Assembly: GCA_028865845.1 (NCBI GenBank)
Contig: JAGWJK010000027.1
Span: forward strand, 1-13,124
Source: Rhizobiaceae bacterium
GTDB taxonomy: Bacteria > Pseudomonadota > Alphaproteobacteria > Rhizobiales > Rhizobiaceae
Reading direction: 5' to 3'
Length of the DNA stretch: 13,124 bases
Positions 1-6,924 of this stretch are shown here, piece by piece (within the stretch, counting starts at the first letter, position 1; each line of letters opens with the position of its first letter). The notes under the pieces are model-generated. The model searched no databases and was not told the DNA's origin. It worked only from the letters and a program-made list of their open reading frames with translations. The position numbers and the translations under genes were made by a program.

Positions 1-1512
1 CAAAAAGCCGCGATGATCGAGAATTACAATACGACCGTTCCCTCGTTCATCACCAAGGCGGCCGCCGACTATAACAAGGCTTACTACGAAAACACCATTT
101 CATCGGTGAAGTCGGTCACCGAGTTGACCGCCGACAAGCGGCTGTTTTCCTATGTGAAAACCGCGTTTGGCCTCAGCGCCACCATGAGTGCCACCGAATT
201 CAAGCTCATCATGGCGAGCGATCTCGACAATCCCCGCAGCTATGCCAACATCGTTGGGGCAGGCGCTGTCGTGAAGGCCTTCAATTTTTCCGAGGACGGG
301 ACATTGCCGGATGGCGCCCTTCCGCAGAACGCCGAGATGATCGAAAAGACCTCGACGCAATATTTCGCCAAGTATGATGTCGCCCGCACTGACACCATCG
401 ATGAGGCCGCGCAGAATTTTCAAAAGCGCATGCAGAGCGTCAAGGACCTCAACGACTTCCTGGTCAGCACCAAGAATGATTCCAATCCCTGGAACAACAA
501 GCTTCCGGAACTTTACCAGGTGGCGCTGCGTGCCTACGGCATCGACAATGACGAGGTCAGCACGGCGCAACTGCGGAAAATCCTGACAAGCGATCCCTAC
601 GACAAGGAGAGCTATGTCAGTTCGCTGAAGGATAAGCGCTTCGTCGACCTCGCAAAGGCATTCAACTTCGATGAGAAGGGAAAGGCCGGGACGCCGGTCG
701 AGGCGCTTTCGGACGCCCAGGTCGGTCGCTATATCAGCGACTACAAGGCGCGCAGCACGATCGGGCTTTCCGGCGCAAAGCTCGATCGAGCGGTGAAGGA
801 CGTCAAGGAGGAAGCTCTGTATTTCTCCGCGCAGATGGTCAAGGTGAAGACGGCGTCCGATTTCCTCGGTGATTCCCGCATGGTGAATTTCGTGCTGGTC
901 GCTAGCGGCATCGACCCCAAGACCATGGATTCGGCGACGCTGAAGAAGGCCTTTGCCTCGGATGCCTCCGATCCGCAGAGCTTCGTCAACACCCAGCCCT
1001 CCCAGAAACTCCGCGATATCGTCTCCGCCTTCAATTTCGACAAGGACGGAAACCTCACGAGGGACAAGATGGGCGCCGTCCAGACCGAGGGGGCGACGCT
1101 GAAAGTGGAAGATCTCTACCTGCGCCAGACGCTGGAACAGCAGCAGGGCGAAACGAATGATGGTGTGCGGCTTGCTCTTTATTTCCAGCGCAAGGCCTCC
1201 GATGTCACCTCGATCTACGGCCTGATGGCGGACAGGGCGCTGTTCGAAGTCATCACCACCACCTTCAGCCTGCCGAGCGCGATCTCGAACATGGATGTCG
1301 ACAAGCAGGCGGCGATGCTCGGGCGTTTCGTCAAGGTCGAGGATCTTCAGGACGAAGCGAAGGTCAACAAGCTGCTGAAGCGCTTCGCGGCCATGTACGA
1401 CATCAAGAACAACCAGACGTCGTCGGCCGGATTGTCGATCCTGCAAGGTTCATCGTCGAGCGGCATCAGCGCCGATACGCTTCTGAGCATCGCGCAGCTG
1501 CGCACGCGCTGA
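1..1512 (+). CDS. DUF1217 repeat protein (5' end probably outside window)
   Basis: The reading frame is open from base 1. The first ATG is at 13, but no ribosome binding site is visible in the 12 bases before it, so the true start probably lies upstream. From that ATG there are 499 residues. The protein is built of about four diverged copies of one helical module, near residues 18-98, 135-225, 265-348 and 385-465. The first three copies end in an AFNF motif (residues 89-92, 216-219, 339-342) followed by an acidic, glycine-containing turn. This matches the DUF1217 family, found in rhizobia and often near flagellar genes; its biochemical role is not known to me. There is no signal peptide or membrane segment in the visible part. 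The tail is rich in serine. The neighbouring genes do not reveal a function. Family assignment is from recognition of the repeat pattern. Confidence 0.8.
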   Translation, partial: QKAAMIENYNTTVPSFITKAAADYNKAYYENTISSVKSVTELTADKRLFSYVKTAFGLSATMSATEFKLIMASDLDNPRSYANIVGAGAVVKAFNFSEDGTLPDGALPQNAEMIEKTSTQYFAKYDVARTDTIDEAAQNFQKRMQSVKDLNDFLVSTKNDSNPWNNKLPELYQVALRAYGIDNDEVSTAQLRKILTSDPYDKESYVSSLKDKRFVDLAKAFNFDEKGKAGTPVEALSDAQVGRYISDYKARSTIGLSGAKLDRAVKDVKEEALYFSAQMVKVKTASDFLGDSRMVNFVLVASGIDPKTMDSATLKKAFASDASDPQSFVNTQPSQKLRDIVSAFNFDKDGNLTRDKMGAVQTEGATLKVEDLYLRQTLEQQQGETNDGVRLALYFQRKASDVTSIYGLMADRALFEVITTTFSLPSAISNMDVDKQAAMLGRFVKVEDLQDEAKVNKLLKRFAAMYDIKNNQTSSAGLSILQGSSSSGISADTLLSIAQLRTR

Positions 1513-1530
1513 TCATTCGCACTTGGCGAC

Positions 1531-1572
1531 AGCCGCCGGCGTGGAGCCTGGCGATGTCGTCGTCGGCTTTTC
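1531..1572 (+). terminator. Intrinsic terminator of the DUF1217 gene
   Basis: Bases 1531-1541 pair with 1558-1568 in an 11-position stem with one mismatch and one G-T pair. A run of four T (1568-1571) follows. It starts 19 bases after the DUF1217 stop codon. Confidence 0.55.
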
Positions 1573-1768
1573 TCAGCGAAGTGATATCTCGTCGGTAGCA
1601 TGGCTATCTGCTGACGCAGCTCGCGTTTGTGCACGCAGATGCTTAGGGCCGAAAAAGCCTTCGGCTCGCTTGCTGGGATCATTTCGGGACTGCGAAGCGA
1701 CAGCCTTCGCACCAGCTGCAGAAGCAGGGCCGACCGCGGCAAGCTCAAATCCGGGTGTACTACAACAC

Positions 1769-1795
1769 AAAAATTCCGGCTGCGGCGCAGCCAGA
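1769..1795 (-). terminator. Distal intrinsic terminator downstream of the porin
   Basis: Read leftward, bases 1795-1787 pair with 1783-1775 in a nine-pair stem (one G-T pair) around a three-base loop. An A and five T follow directly. It sits about 120 bases past the porin stop and is the better formed of the two leftward hairpins here. Confidence 0.55.
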
Positions 1796-1835
1796 TTACC
1801 AATCAATACGAATATTGCGATCCCGCACTCGGAAA

Positions 1836-1869
1836 GGCCGGCCCGGCTTCGCTGGAAGACGGTCCGGCC
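1836..1869 (-). terminator. Proximal hairpin downstream of the porin
   Basis: Bases 1836-1845 and 1860-1869 form a ten-position GC-rich stem with one mismatch and a 14-base loop. Only three T follow on the leftward strand, so it may be a weak terminator or a 3'-end-protecting hairpin ahead of the distal one. Confidence 0.45.
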
Positions 1870-1916
1870 CCCATCCGATCAGGGGTCAAGTCAGATCAGA
1901 TCTCGGAAACGAGCTC

Positions 1917-2978
1917 TTAGAAGCTGCGCTGGAAGCGCAGGATACCGGCCCACTGGTCCTGGTTGATGGAATCCCAGTTGGTGTAGGTGATTTCCGGCTG
2001 TACCAGCAGGTACTTAACCGGGTTCCAACGAACGTTGGCGGTAGCTTCGAAGATCTTCGAGTCGGTGTAGGCAACCTGAGCGTTGGCCTGCAGCTTTGCG
2101 TTGATCGGAACGGTGACGCCGCCCCACAGAGCCCAGTCGCCCCAGCCGATACCCTTAGCAGGGCCGCCGCCGTTCGAGCTGGCGTACTTGTTGAGCTTGT
2201 CGCCGTCGGTGTTCCAGCCGCCCATCAAGAAGGCCTTGAAGACGCCGAAGTCGGCATCTGCGCGAGCCTTGATGGCGCCTTCTTCGACGATCGAGTCATA
2301 GCCGCCGATAACCTTGAACGCGAAGTTGCCGGCCTTGTAACCAGCACCGGCAACAACGTCCGGAGCGTAGTGGTTGGAGCTGTTCTCGCCGTTGACGCCG
2401 GTCGCGCCAGCGCCGGAGTTGCTGTCTTCGAGCGAGACGACCGCCGTGAAGCCGTTGCCGGCGTCATAGTTGTAGGTCAACTGGTTGAGTTCGTACGGGC
2501 CGTCGTAGACCACGTCGTCGTTGATGACGTTGCCTGCATAACCCATGTACAAGTTATACTGCGAGTCGAGCTTACCAACGGTGAAGCCGGCGAGGCTGAT
2601 GTTAGCCCACAGCAGTTTCGTCGTGGTCGAGCCACCTTCCTGCCAGTCGAAACGGTAGATGGTGTTGGTCTTCAGCGCGCCATATTCGGTGTCCGTCGCG
2701 GTGTCGACGCCGAGCTGTGCACGGGTATGCCACAGCGTGCCGACAACGTTCTTCGGGTTGTAAGCGTCGTACCACTTACCTTCGGTACGAAGCTGACCGC
2801 TGATCTTCAGGCAGGTTTCCGTGCCCGGGATAAAGAAATAGCCAGCGCCGTATGCGTCACAAATGCGGACGTATTCGAGCGGTTCCGGTTCAGCAGCGAC
2901 GACAGCGTCAGCCGCCTGGGCGCCGGATACTACTGCGAGGGCAGCAGCGGAGCCGAGGAGAAGGCTCTTGATATTCAT
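1917..2978 (-). CDS. Outer membrane porin, Omp2/RopA type
   Basis: This is a trimeric beta-barrel porin for passive diffusion of small hydrophilic solutes across the outer membrane. The start chosen gives 353 residues and begins directly with a signal peptide (MNIKSLLLGS and a hydrophobic stretch, cleavage after AQA at residue 22). A GGAG lies six bases before this ATG. A start ten codons earlier is in frame but would put extra residues before the signal peptide. The mature N-terminus has the Rhizobiales porin signature, with C40 and C56 bracketing a glycine/aromatic segment ending PGTETC. The remainder is rich in aromatic and small residues, as in beta-strands, and the chain ends in phenylalanine, the usual signal for barrel insertion. 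The gene appears to be monocistronic. Rhizobia carry several paralogues (ropA/omp), so I do not assign a specific gene name. Confidence 0.93.
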   Translation of the reverse strand: MNIKSLLLGSAAALAVVSGAQAADAVVAAEPEPLEYVRICDAYGAGYFFIPGTETCLKISGQLRTEGKWYDAYNPKNVVGTLWHTRAQLGVDTATDTEYGALKTNTIYRFDWQEGGSTTTKLLWANISLAGFTVGKLDSQYNLYMGYAGNVINDDVVYDGPYELNQLTYNYDAGNGFTAVVSLEDSNSGAGATGVNGENSSNHYAPDVVAGAGYKAGNFAFKVIGGYDSIVEEGAIKARADADFGVFKAFLMGGWNTDGDKLNKYASSNGGGPAKGIGWGDWALWGGVTVPINAKLQANAQVAYTDSKIFEATANVRWNPVKYLLVQPEITYTNWDSINQDQWAGILRFQRSF

Positions 2979-3442
2979 AAAAACTCCAATCCAATATAGA
3001 TTGGGCACAGGCCATCGCGCCGAAAAATCGACGTGCCTTCACCCTATCCCTGTTAAAAACCCCGACTCGGGAGAAACGGGCCCCACCCGCTTCTGTGCGC
3101 TATTAAGACCGAATTCCTGCAAAGTTATATGATATAATTTTCGCAAAATGACGTTTTCGTGATTTTTGATTTCAAGTTGCATGAATGCCACATCTACAAA
3201 CAGAGATAGTAAATTTGGCATAATATTAGCTATGCAATAATCATTTTGGGGTATGAAATTGGAAAGCTGGGTGTCACGAAGGGATTACGAGCGCCAATTC
3301 GTGGTCGCGGGAACATTCAGATGCAGGGCCGGTGTGGCCGCTCAGCGACGAGCGGGCGAGGATGGGATCTTTCCCCAGGGCCGCGCTGTCGCTGCGGCTT
3401 CCGGTTGCACCACAATGTCTGGCGGAGATGAAGGAAAGAGAT
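2979..3442. other. AT-rich upstream region of the porin; no gene called
   Basis: This 464-base spacer becomes clearly AT-rich at about 3110-3250, consistent with the promoter region of a highly expressed porin, but I could not fix one -35/-10 pair. An imperfect inverted repeat occurs at 3215-3237 (TTGGCATA, eight bases, TATGCAA). A short hairpin (3061-3064 with 3068-3071), followed leftward by five T at 3055-3059, lies in the probable porin leader; its four-pair stem is weak. A 70-codon rightward frame from 3253 is open but overlaps the next gene and looks non-coding. Confidence 0.5.
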
Positions 3443-3808
3443 TTAGTGCAGCGCCGGCTTCTTAGAGCCCGGCACGATCAACTTGCTGAGGACCGAGCCG
3501 ATCGCGATGCCCCAAAGTGCTGCGGTCATGGCGATGATGACGTCCATGGGCGAGCCGTAGTTGCCGTTCGCAAGGAAATGGGCGAAGCCGAGTGCGAAGA
3601 CGCTGCCGATCATCATCAAGCACGTGAAGGACGGCGCCTGCGGGTAGGCGATGCGCGCCAGCATGCCTGCGACGCCGAGCGCACCCGCACGATATATGTT
3701 GAAGGGATTGCCGAATTCCGCCTGCCAATTGAGATGCGCGAAGGTCACCGCAACCAGTATCGCGATGTAGGCCCAGGCAACAATCTTCAAAAGACGCTCT
3801 AAAATCAT
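3443..3808 (-). CDS. Small hypothetical integral membrane protein
   Basis: I do not recognise this 121-residue protein. It is strongly hydrophobic, with about four likely membrane helices near residues 5-24, 40-56, 60-80 and 86-108, short loops and a basic C-terminal tail (SKKPALH). There is no signal peptide distinct from the first helix and no catalytic motif that I can see. The start is the ATG at 3806-3808. No strong ribosome binding site precedes it, so the start is uncertain. The rightward frame across the same bases (3332-3802) reads as a charged, low-complexity shadow, and the hydrophobic pattern supports the leftward strand. It stands alone between the porin and the MFS gene, so context does not suggest a role. 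Confidence 0.65.
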   Translation of the reverse strand: MILERLLKIVAWAYIAILVAVTFAHLNWQAEFGNPFNIYRAGALGVAGMLARIAYPQAPSFTCLMMIGSVFALGFAHFLANGNYGSPMDVIIAMTAALWGIAIGSVLSKLIVPGSKKPALH

Positions 3809-3952
3809 GAGGACATTCTATAGCAGCAGCGGATTGAAACTCCAGTCTGCAAGCTCGCCGGGCGCGGCTTCGGCGTCGCACGATGCGCACATTTTATGTG
3901 TTCGCGAAATATAACGTTGCCCCTTCGAAAGGCGTAGAAAGCGCTTCTGCCC

Positions 3953-3970
3953 TAATTCTTCCAAGAATTA
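3953..3970. promoter_or_regulatory. Near-perfect palindrome, possible operator
   Basis: TAATTCTT and AAGAATTA are exact inverted arms around two C. The size suits a dimeric DNA-binding protein, or a small hairpin. It is about 145 bases upstream of the small membrane protein gene. No known regulator is assigned. Confidence 0.25.
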
Positions 3971-4138
3971 CGGCGTAGCCCGGCTACCATAAACTCTGCA
4001 GATTCCGTCGACGATTTGGTGAAATGTGGCTTTCGAGCGAAAATGGTACGGAAAGATGCAGCAACTGATGCGTGATCGGTTGATGGCCCCCCGGCACGAC
4101 GGATCGTCCAATCGCCCCGGGAAACGAGCCTCTGGCAT

Positions 4139-4158
4139 CGCGAATCACGGGATCCGCG
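4139..4158 (-). terminator. Hairpin just after the MFS gene
   Basis: Bases 4139-4146 and 4151-4158 pair over eight positions (one G-T pair) with a four-base loop. It starts ten bases past the stop codon. No T tract follows leftward, so it is at best a weak or factor-aided terminator. Confidence 0.3.
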
Positions 4159-4168
4159 ACGTGTGGCG

Positions 4169-5728
4169 TTACCCGTTGGAGAGGTTCAGCACCTCGTCCT
4201 CTGCTTGCAGGTCTACGGTTTCGGTTGAGCTTTCCTCTGCGCCGCGGCCGAGGAACGTGAAGACCACGATCGCTGTCACGGTCGTAATCGCCGTCAGCAG
4301 CCACAGCAGGGCGCTGAAGGCATCACTATAGCCCTGGATCAATGCGGCGTGGCCGATTGCCGGCGCGCTCGCTGCCGCCCCGTTCAGATCGCCGGTTACC
4401 AGCAGCTGCGCGACCTCGGAGCTATGGTTGCCCGCCAGGCTTCCGAGATTGGAGCCGATCAGGGACGAAAGGATGGCGCTGACCACGGCAAGGGCCACGC
4501 CTTCACCGGCGACCCTGGTCGTGCTGAAGATCCCCGTTGCCATTCCTGCGCGTTCCTTCGGCACCACGCTGACGGCAAGGCCATCCATCAGACCCCATGG
4601 CAGGCTGATGCCGATACCGATCGTCAGCATCGGTCCGACGAGCGCAAGCGGCGAAGTTCCAGTTGCAAGGTGGCTTAGCCAGAACAGGCCGGCGGCGGAA
4701 AGGACGAGGCCGACGCTGCAGATCGTTGCCGGAGCGAACCACCGGGTCAGCAGGCCGGCAATAACAGGCAATACCAGCAACGGTGCCGACAACGCCACCA
4801 TCATGCGTCCCGCTCCGACTTCGCTCATGCCCTCGATGCCGACGAAACGGACGGGCAAGAGGATCAGAAGCACGACGAACGCATAGGCAGGTGCGGCCGC
4901 CAGCAATTGCACGCCGACGAAGCGCGGATAGCGAAACAGCGTGAGATCGAGCATGGGCCGCTTCACCGTGCGTTCGATGATGCCAAAGGCGAGAAACAAC
5001 AGAACCGCGCCCACGAGAAGGGCAAGCACCAGCGGATCTGTCCAGCCATATTCGGGCGCCCGCAACACGCCGTAGGTAAACAGCGTCAGTGCAAGGGTGA
5101 AGCTCAGCGCACCCGGCCAATCGAGGCCGGCAGCATCGGGGTCGTTGGATTCCCTGAGATAGAATGCGCCGAGACTGAAGGCGAGAACGGCAAGAGCCAC
5201 GACGAGGACGAAGATCGACGGCCAGCCGAAGGTCTCGATCATCATGCCGGAAGCAATCGGCCCAAACGCGAGGCCGACACCGAAACTTGAGCCGACGATA
5301 CTGAAAGCACGCATGCGAGCCGTACCGTCAAACTGCTGCGCGAGCGACGCCATGCCGCCGGAGAAAGCTGCCGCGGCTCCCATTCCCTGCAATGCCCGCA
5401 GAATATCGAACCAGACGATATTGCCTGCGAAGGCCAATCCCGCCGAAAACAGCGCGAACGCGCCAAGGCCGGACAGGAAGATGCGCTTGCGGCCAAAACT
5501 GTCGGCAAGGGCGCCGGCTGCCATCAACCCGCTGCCGAAAGTCAGCATGAAGGCGTTGGTGACCCAGTTGAGCGCGATCGGATTGCCGCCGAGCGTCCGG
5601 CTGATGGCCGGCAAGGCGACGGCCGGGCCGGTGAAGGTCAAAGGCATCGCCGCTGCCGCGCAACAGACGGCGACAAGGACGAGAAATCTTTCGGCCGGCT
5701 TTGCGGCCTTTGTTGTCTCTGGATACAT
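4169..5728 (-). CDS. MFS multidrug-type exporter, DHA2-like
   Basis: This is an inner-membrane major facilitator protein of 519 residues from the chosen ATG, the size of the 14-helix DHA2 drug:proton antiporters (EmrB/QacA group). Motif A is clear after helix 2 (GALADSFGRKRIF, residues 72-84). The motif C region reads GLAFGPIASG, followed by GWPSIF, as in exporters of this class. The usual helix-1 aspartate signature of DHA2 proteins is replaced by LTFTGPAVALPAI (residues 30-42), so this is a diverged member and its substrate cannot be read from sequence. The frame stays open for 36 codons upstream (to a GTG at 5836), but that part is polar and lacks a good ribosome binding site, whereas GGAA precedes the ATG at 5728. 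It is divergent from the LysR gene at 5915, which probably controls it. Confidence 0.87.
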   Translation of the reverse strand: MYPETTKAAKPAERFLVLVAVCCAAAAMPLTFTGPAVALPAISRTLGGNPIALNWVTNAFMLTFGSGLMAAGALADSFGRKRIFLSGLGAFALFSAGLAFAGNIVWFDILRALQGMGAAAAFSGGMASLAQQFDGTARMRAFSIVGSSFGVGLAFGPIASGMMIETFGWPSIFVLVVALAVLAFSLGAFYLRESNDPDAAGLDWPGALSFTLALTLFTYGVLRAPEYGWTDPLVLALLVGAVLLFLAFGIIERTVKRPMLDLTLFRYPRFVGVQLLAAAPAYAFVVLLILLPVRFVGIEGMSEVGAGRMMVALSAPLLVLPVIAGLLTRWFAPATICSVGLVLSAAGLFWLSHLATGTSPLALVGPMLTIGIGISLPWGLMDGLAVSVVPKERAGMATGIFSTTRVAGEGVALAVVSAILSSLIGSNLGSLAGNHSSEVAQLLVTGDLNGAAASAPAIGHAALIQGYSDAFSALLWLLTAITTVTAIVVFTFLGRGAEESSTETVDLQAEDEVLNLSNG

Positions 5729-5914
5729 CTGGATTTCCGTTGGGTTCGAAGAAAGGCTGCTCGCGGACGTCATGGGAGGGTGCGGCCATCCCACAAAGGA
5801 CGACCTCATCCGCGAAACGTCGAAATACCCAATCACGATAAATTCGCTGGAATGTGCGGTGAATATAGCTATCGTTCCATATATACCGGAAGAAAACGCT
5901 CGAATGGAGTGACG
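5729..5914. promoter_or_regulatory. Divergent promoter region between MFS and LysR genes
   Basis: This 186-base spacer must hold both promoters. An AT-rich patch at 5863-5885 contains ATAGCTAT (5865-5872) and two TATA blocks (5864-5867 and 5880-5883) twelve bases apart, the scale of LysR-type T-N11-A operators. It lies 30-50 bases before the LysR start, fitting autoregulation and control of the transporter. The exact site is inferred. Confidence 0.35.
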
Positions 5915-6841
5915 ATGGATCGATTGAGTGGCCTTACGGCTTTCGTTCGCACCGCCGATCTCGGCAGCTTTGCCGCTGCGGGACGCGTGCTTGGCCTTTC
6001 GGCATCGGCCGTGGGCAAGGCCGTAACCAATCTCGAGCAGCAGCTTGGCGTGCGCCTATTGCAACGCTCGACCCGCAGCATTCGCCTAACGGAGGAGGGA
6101 CGCCTCTTCCACGAGCGGTGCCGGCGCGTGCTCGACGATCTCGACGATGCGCAGGCATCGCTCGCCCAGGCGGTTGCCATGCCGCGCGGCCGCCTGCGCA
6201 TCAGCGTGCCGATCGTCACCTATCACCTGCTGGTTCCGGTGCTGCCGGAGTTCGTCAACCGGCACCCCGAGATCGAACTGGATATCGATTTCAACGACCG
6301 CATCGTTGATCTGATCGAGGAGGGTGTCGACGTGGCGATCCGCAGCGGCGATCTGCCGGATTCGCGATTGATGTCGCGCACGTTGCGACCGTTTCAGATG
6401 CTTCTCTGTGCGGCGCCAAGCTATCTCGAGCGACGTGGCGTTCCCGATTGCCCGCGCGAACTTCACGGCCATTGCGCCATCATCTTCCGCTTTCCGAACT
6501 CCGGAAAGCCGCAGAACTGGCCTTTGACGCTGCCGCCCGACGAGCCGGAGTTTCGCACCCGGACCGTCTTTTCCTGCAACAATATGGAAGCCGTGCGCGG
6601 CGCCGCCATCGGCGGGCTCGGTATTGGCTGCATGCCGGATTTCCTGGTGCGCGAGCCCTTGCGCGATGGCAGGCTGCGCACCGTGCTCGATAAGCACATC
6701 GATGCGCCGGGGCAGTTTCACATCATCTGGCCCTCGAACCGCCACCTCTCCCCCAAAGTCCGCGTCTTCGTGGATTTCTTGAGCGAACGGCTGTTCAGCG
6801 ATCGGTGCGAGGCCTTGCCGTCGGCGCAGGTGGTCGCCTGA
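5915..6841 (+). CDS. LysR-family transcriptional regulator
   Basis: The 308-residue protein has the standard LysR length. Residues 1-60 form the winged helix-turn-helix, including FAAAGRVLGLSASAVGKAV, then the conserved LEQQLGVRLLQRSTRSIRLT segment and a linker helix. From about residue 88 (GRLRISVP) to the end is a type 2 periplasmic-binding-like effector domain, including a NNMEAVRGAAIGGLGIGCMP stretch typical of the group. Such proteins bind as tetramers and respond to a small ligand. GGAG with a six-base gap precedes the ATG. Upstream in-frame codons to 5780 overlap the MFS 5' region and were not used. The divergent MFS exporter is the likely target; the inducer is unknown. Confidence 0.92.
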   Translation: MDRLSGLTAFVRTADLGSFAAAGRVLGLSASAVGKAVTNLEQQLGVRLLQRSTRSIRLTEEGRLFHERCRRVLDDLDDAQASLAQAVAMPRGRLRISVPIVTYHLLVPVLPEFVNRHPEIELDIDFNDRIVDLIEEGVDVAIRSGDLPDSRLMSRTLRPFQMLLCAAPSYLERRGVPDCPRELHGHCAIIFRFPNSGKPQNWPLTLPPDEPEFRTRTVFSCNNMEAVRGAAIGGLGIGCMPDFLVREPLRDGRLRTVLDKHIDAPGQFHIIWPSNRHLSPKVRVFVDFLSERLFSDRCEALPSAQVVA

Positions 6842-6875
6842 ACGGCCGCAATCGCCTTGCAGTTTAGTTCAAAAC

Positions 6876-6903
6876 AAAAAAAGGGGCCGCGCGGCCCCTT
6901 TCT
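6876..6903. terminator. Bidirectional terminator between lysR-type gene and cysN
   Basis: Bases 6880-6890 and 6891-6901 are a perfect inverted repeat (AAAGGGGCCGC and its complement). Leftward the stem is followed by seven T (6876-6882 on the other strand), making a strong end for the cysHDN operon. Rightward it ends in TTTCT, a weaker end for the LysR gene. Confidence 0.8.
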
Positions 6904-6924
6904 GCATTTATTCGATGGCAGCAA

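Larger units (their letters stand above)
1513..1916. other. Convergent intergenic region without a gene
   Basis: This stretch of about 400 bases lies between the stop codons of two converging genes. It holds three terminator-like hairpins (one rightward, two leftward, listed separately). Short open frames exist here on both strands, but none has a convincing ribosome binding site or recognisable protein. I see no repeat or mobile element. Confidence 0.6.
3809..4168. other. Intergenic region without a gene
   Basis: About 360 bases between the MFS stop and the start of the small membrane protein gene. It contains a palindrome at 3953-3970, a shorter inverted repeat at 3888-3900 (CACAT, three T, ATGTG) and a hairpin next to the MFS stop. 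The first two lie upstream of the leftward small gene and could be control sites. No coding sequence is supported. Confidence 0.5.

Noticed and set aside
100..1446. A 448-codon leftward frame opposite the DUF1217 gene
   Set aside because: Its composition (rich in H, R, L, V, D) is typical of an antisense shadow, and the rightward frame has an internal protein repeat that explains the sequence.
1755..2999. A 414-codon rightward frame opposite the porin
   Set aside because: The leftward frame has a signal peptide, a ribosome binding site and the Rhizobiales porin signature; the rightward frame is its antisense shadow in GC-rich DNA.
3055..3071. Hairpin plus five T in the porin leader as a premature terminator
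   Set aside because: The stem is only four pairs around a three-base loop, too weak to claim without conservation or transcript data.
3039..3221. A 60-codon leftward frame upstream of the porin
   Set aside because: It begins in AT-rich promoter-like DNA without a ribosome binding site and runs through the probable leader, with no recognisable protein.
3253..3465. A 70-codon rightward frame with GGGG just before the ATG
   Set aside because: The G run is only one base from the ATG, the frame overlaps the small membrane protein gene on the other strand, and the product resembles no known protein.
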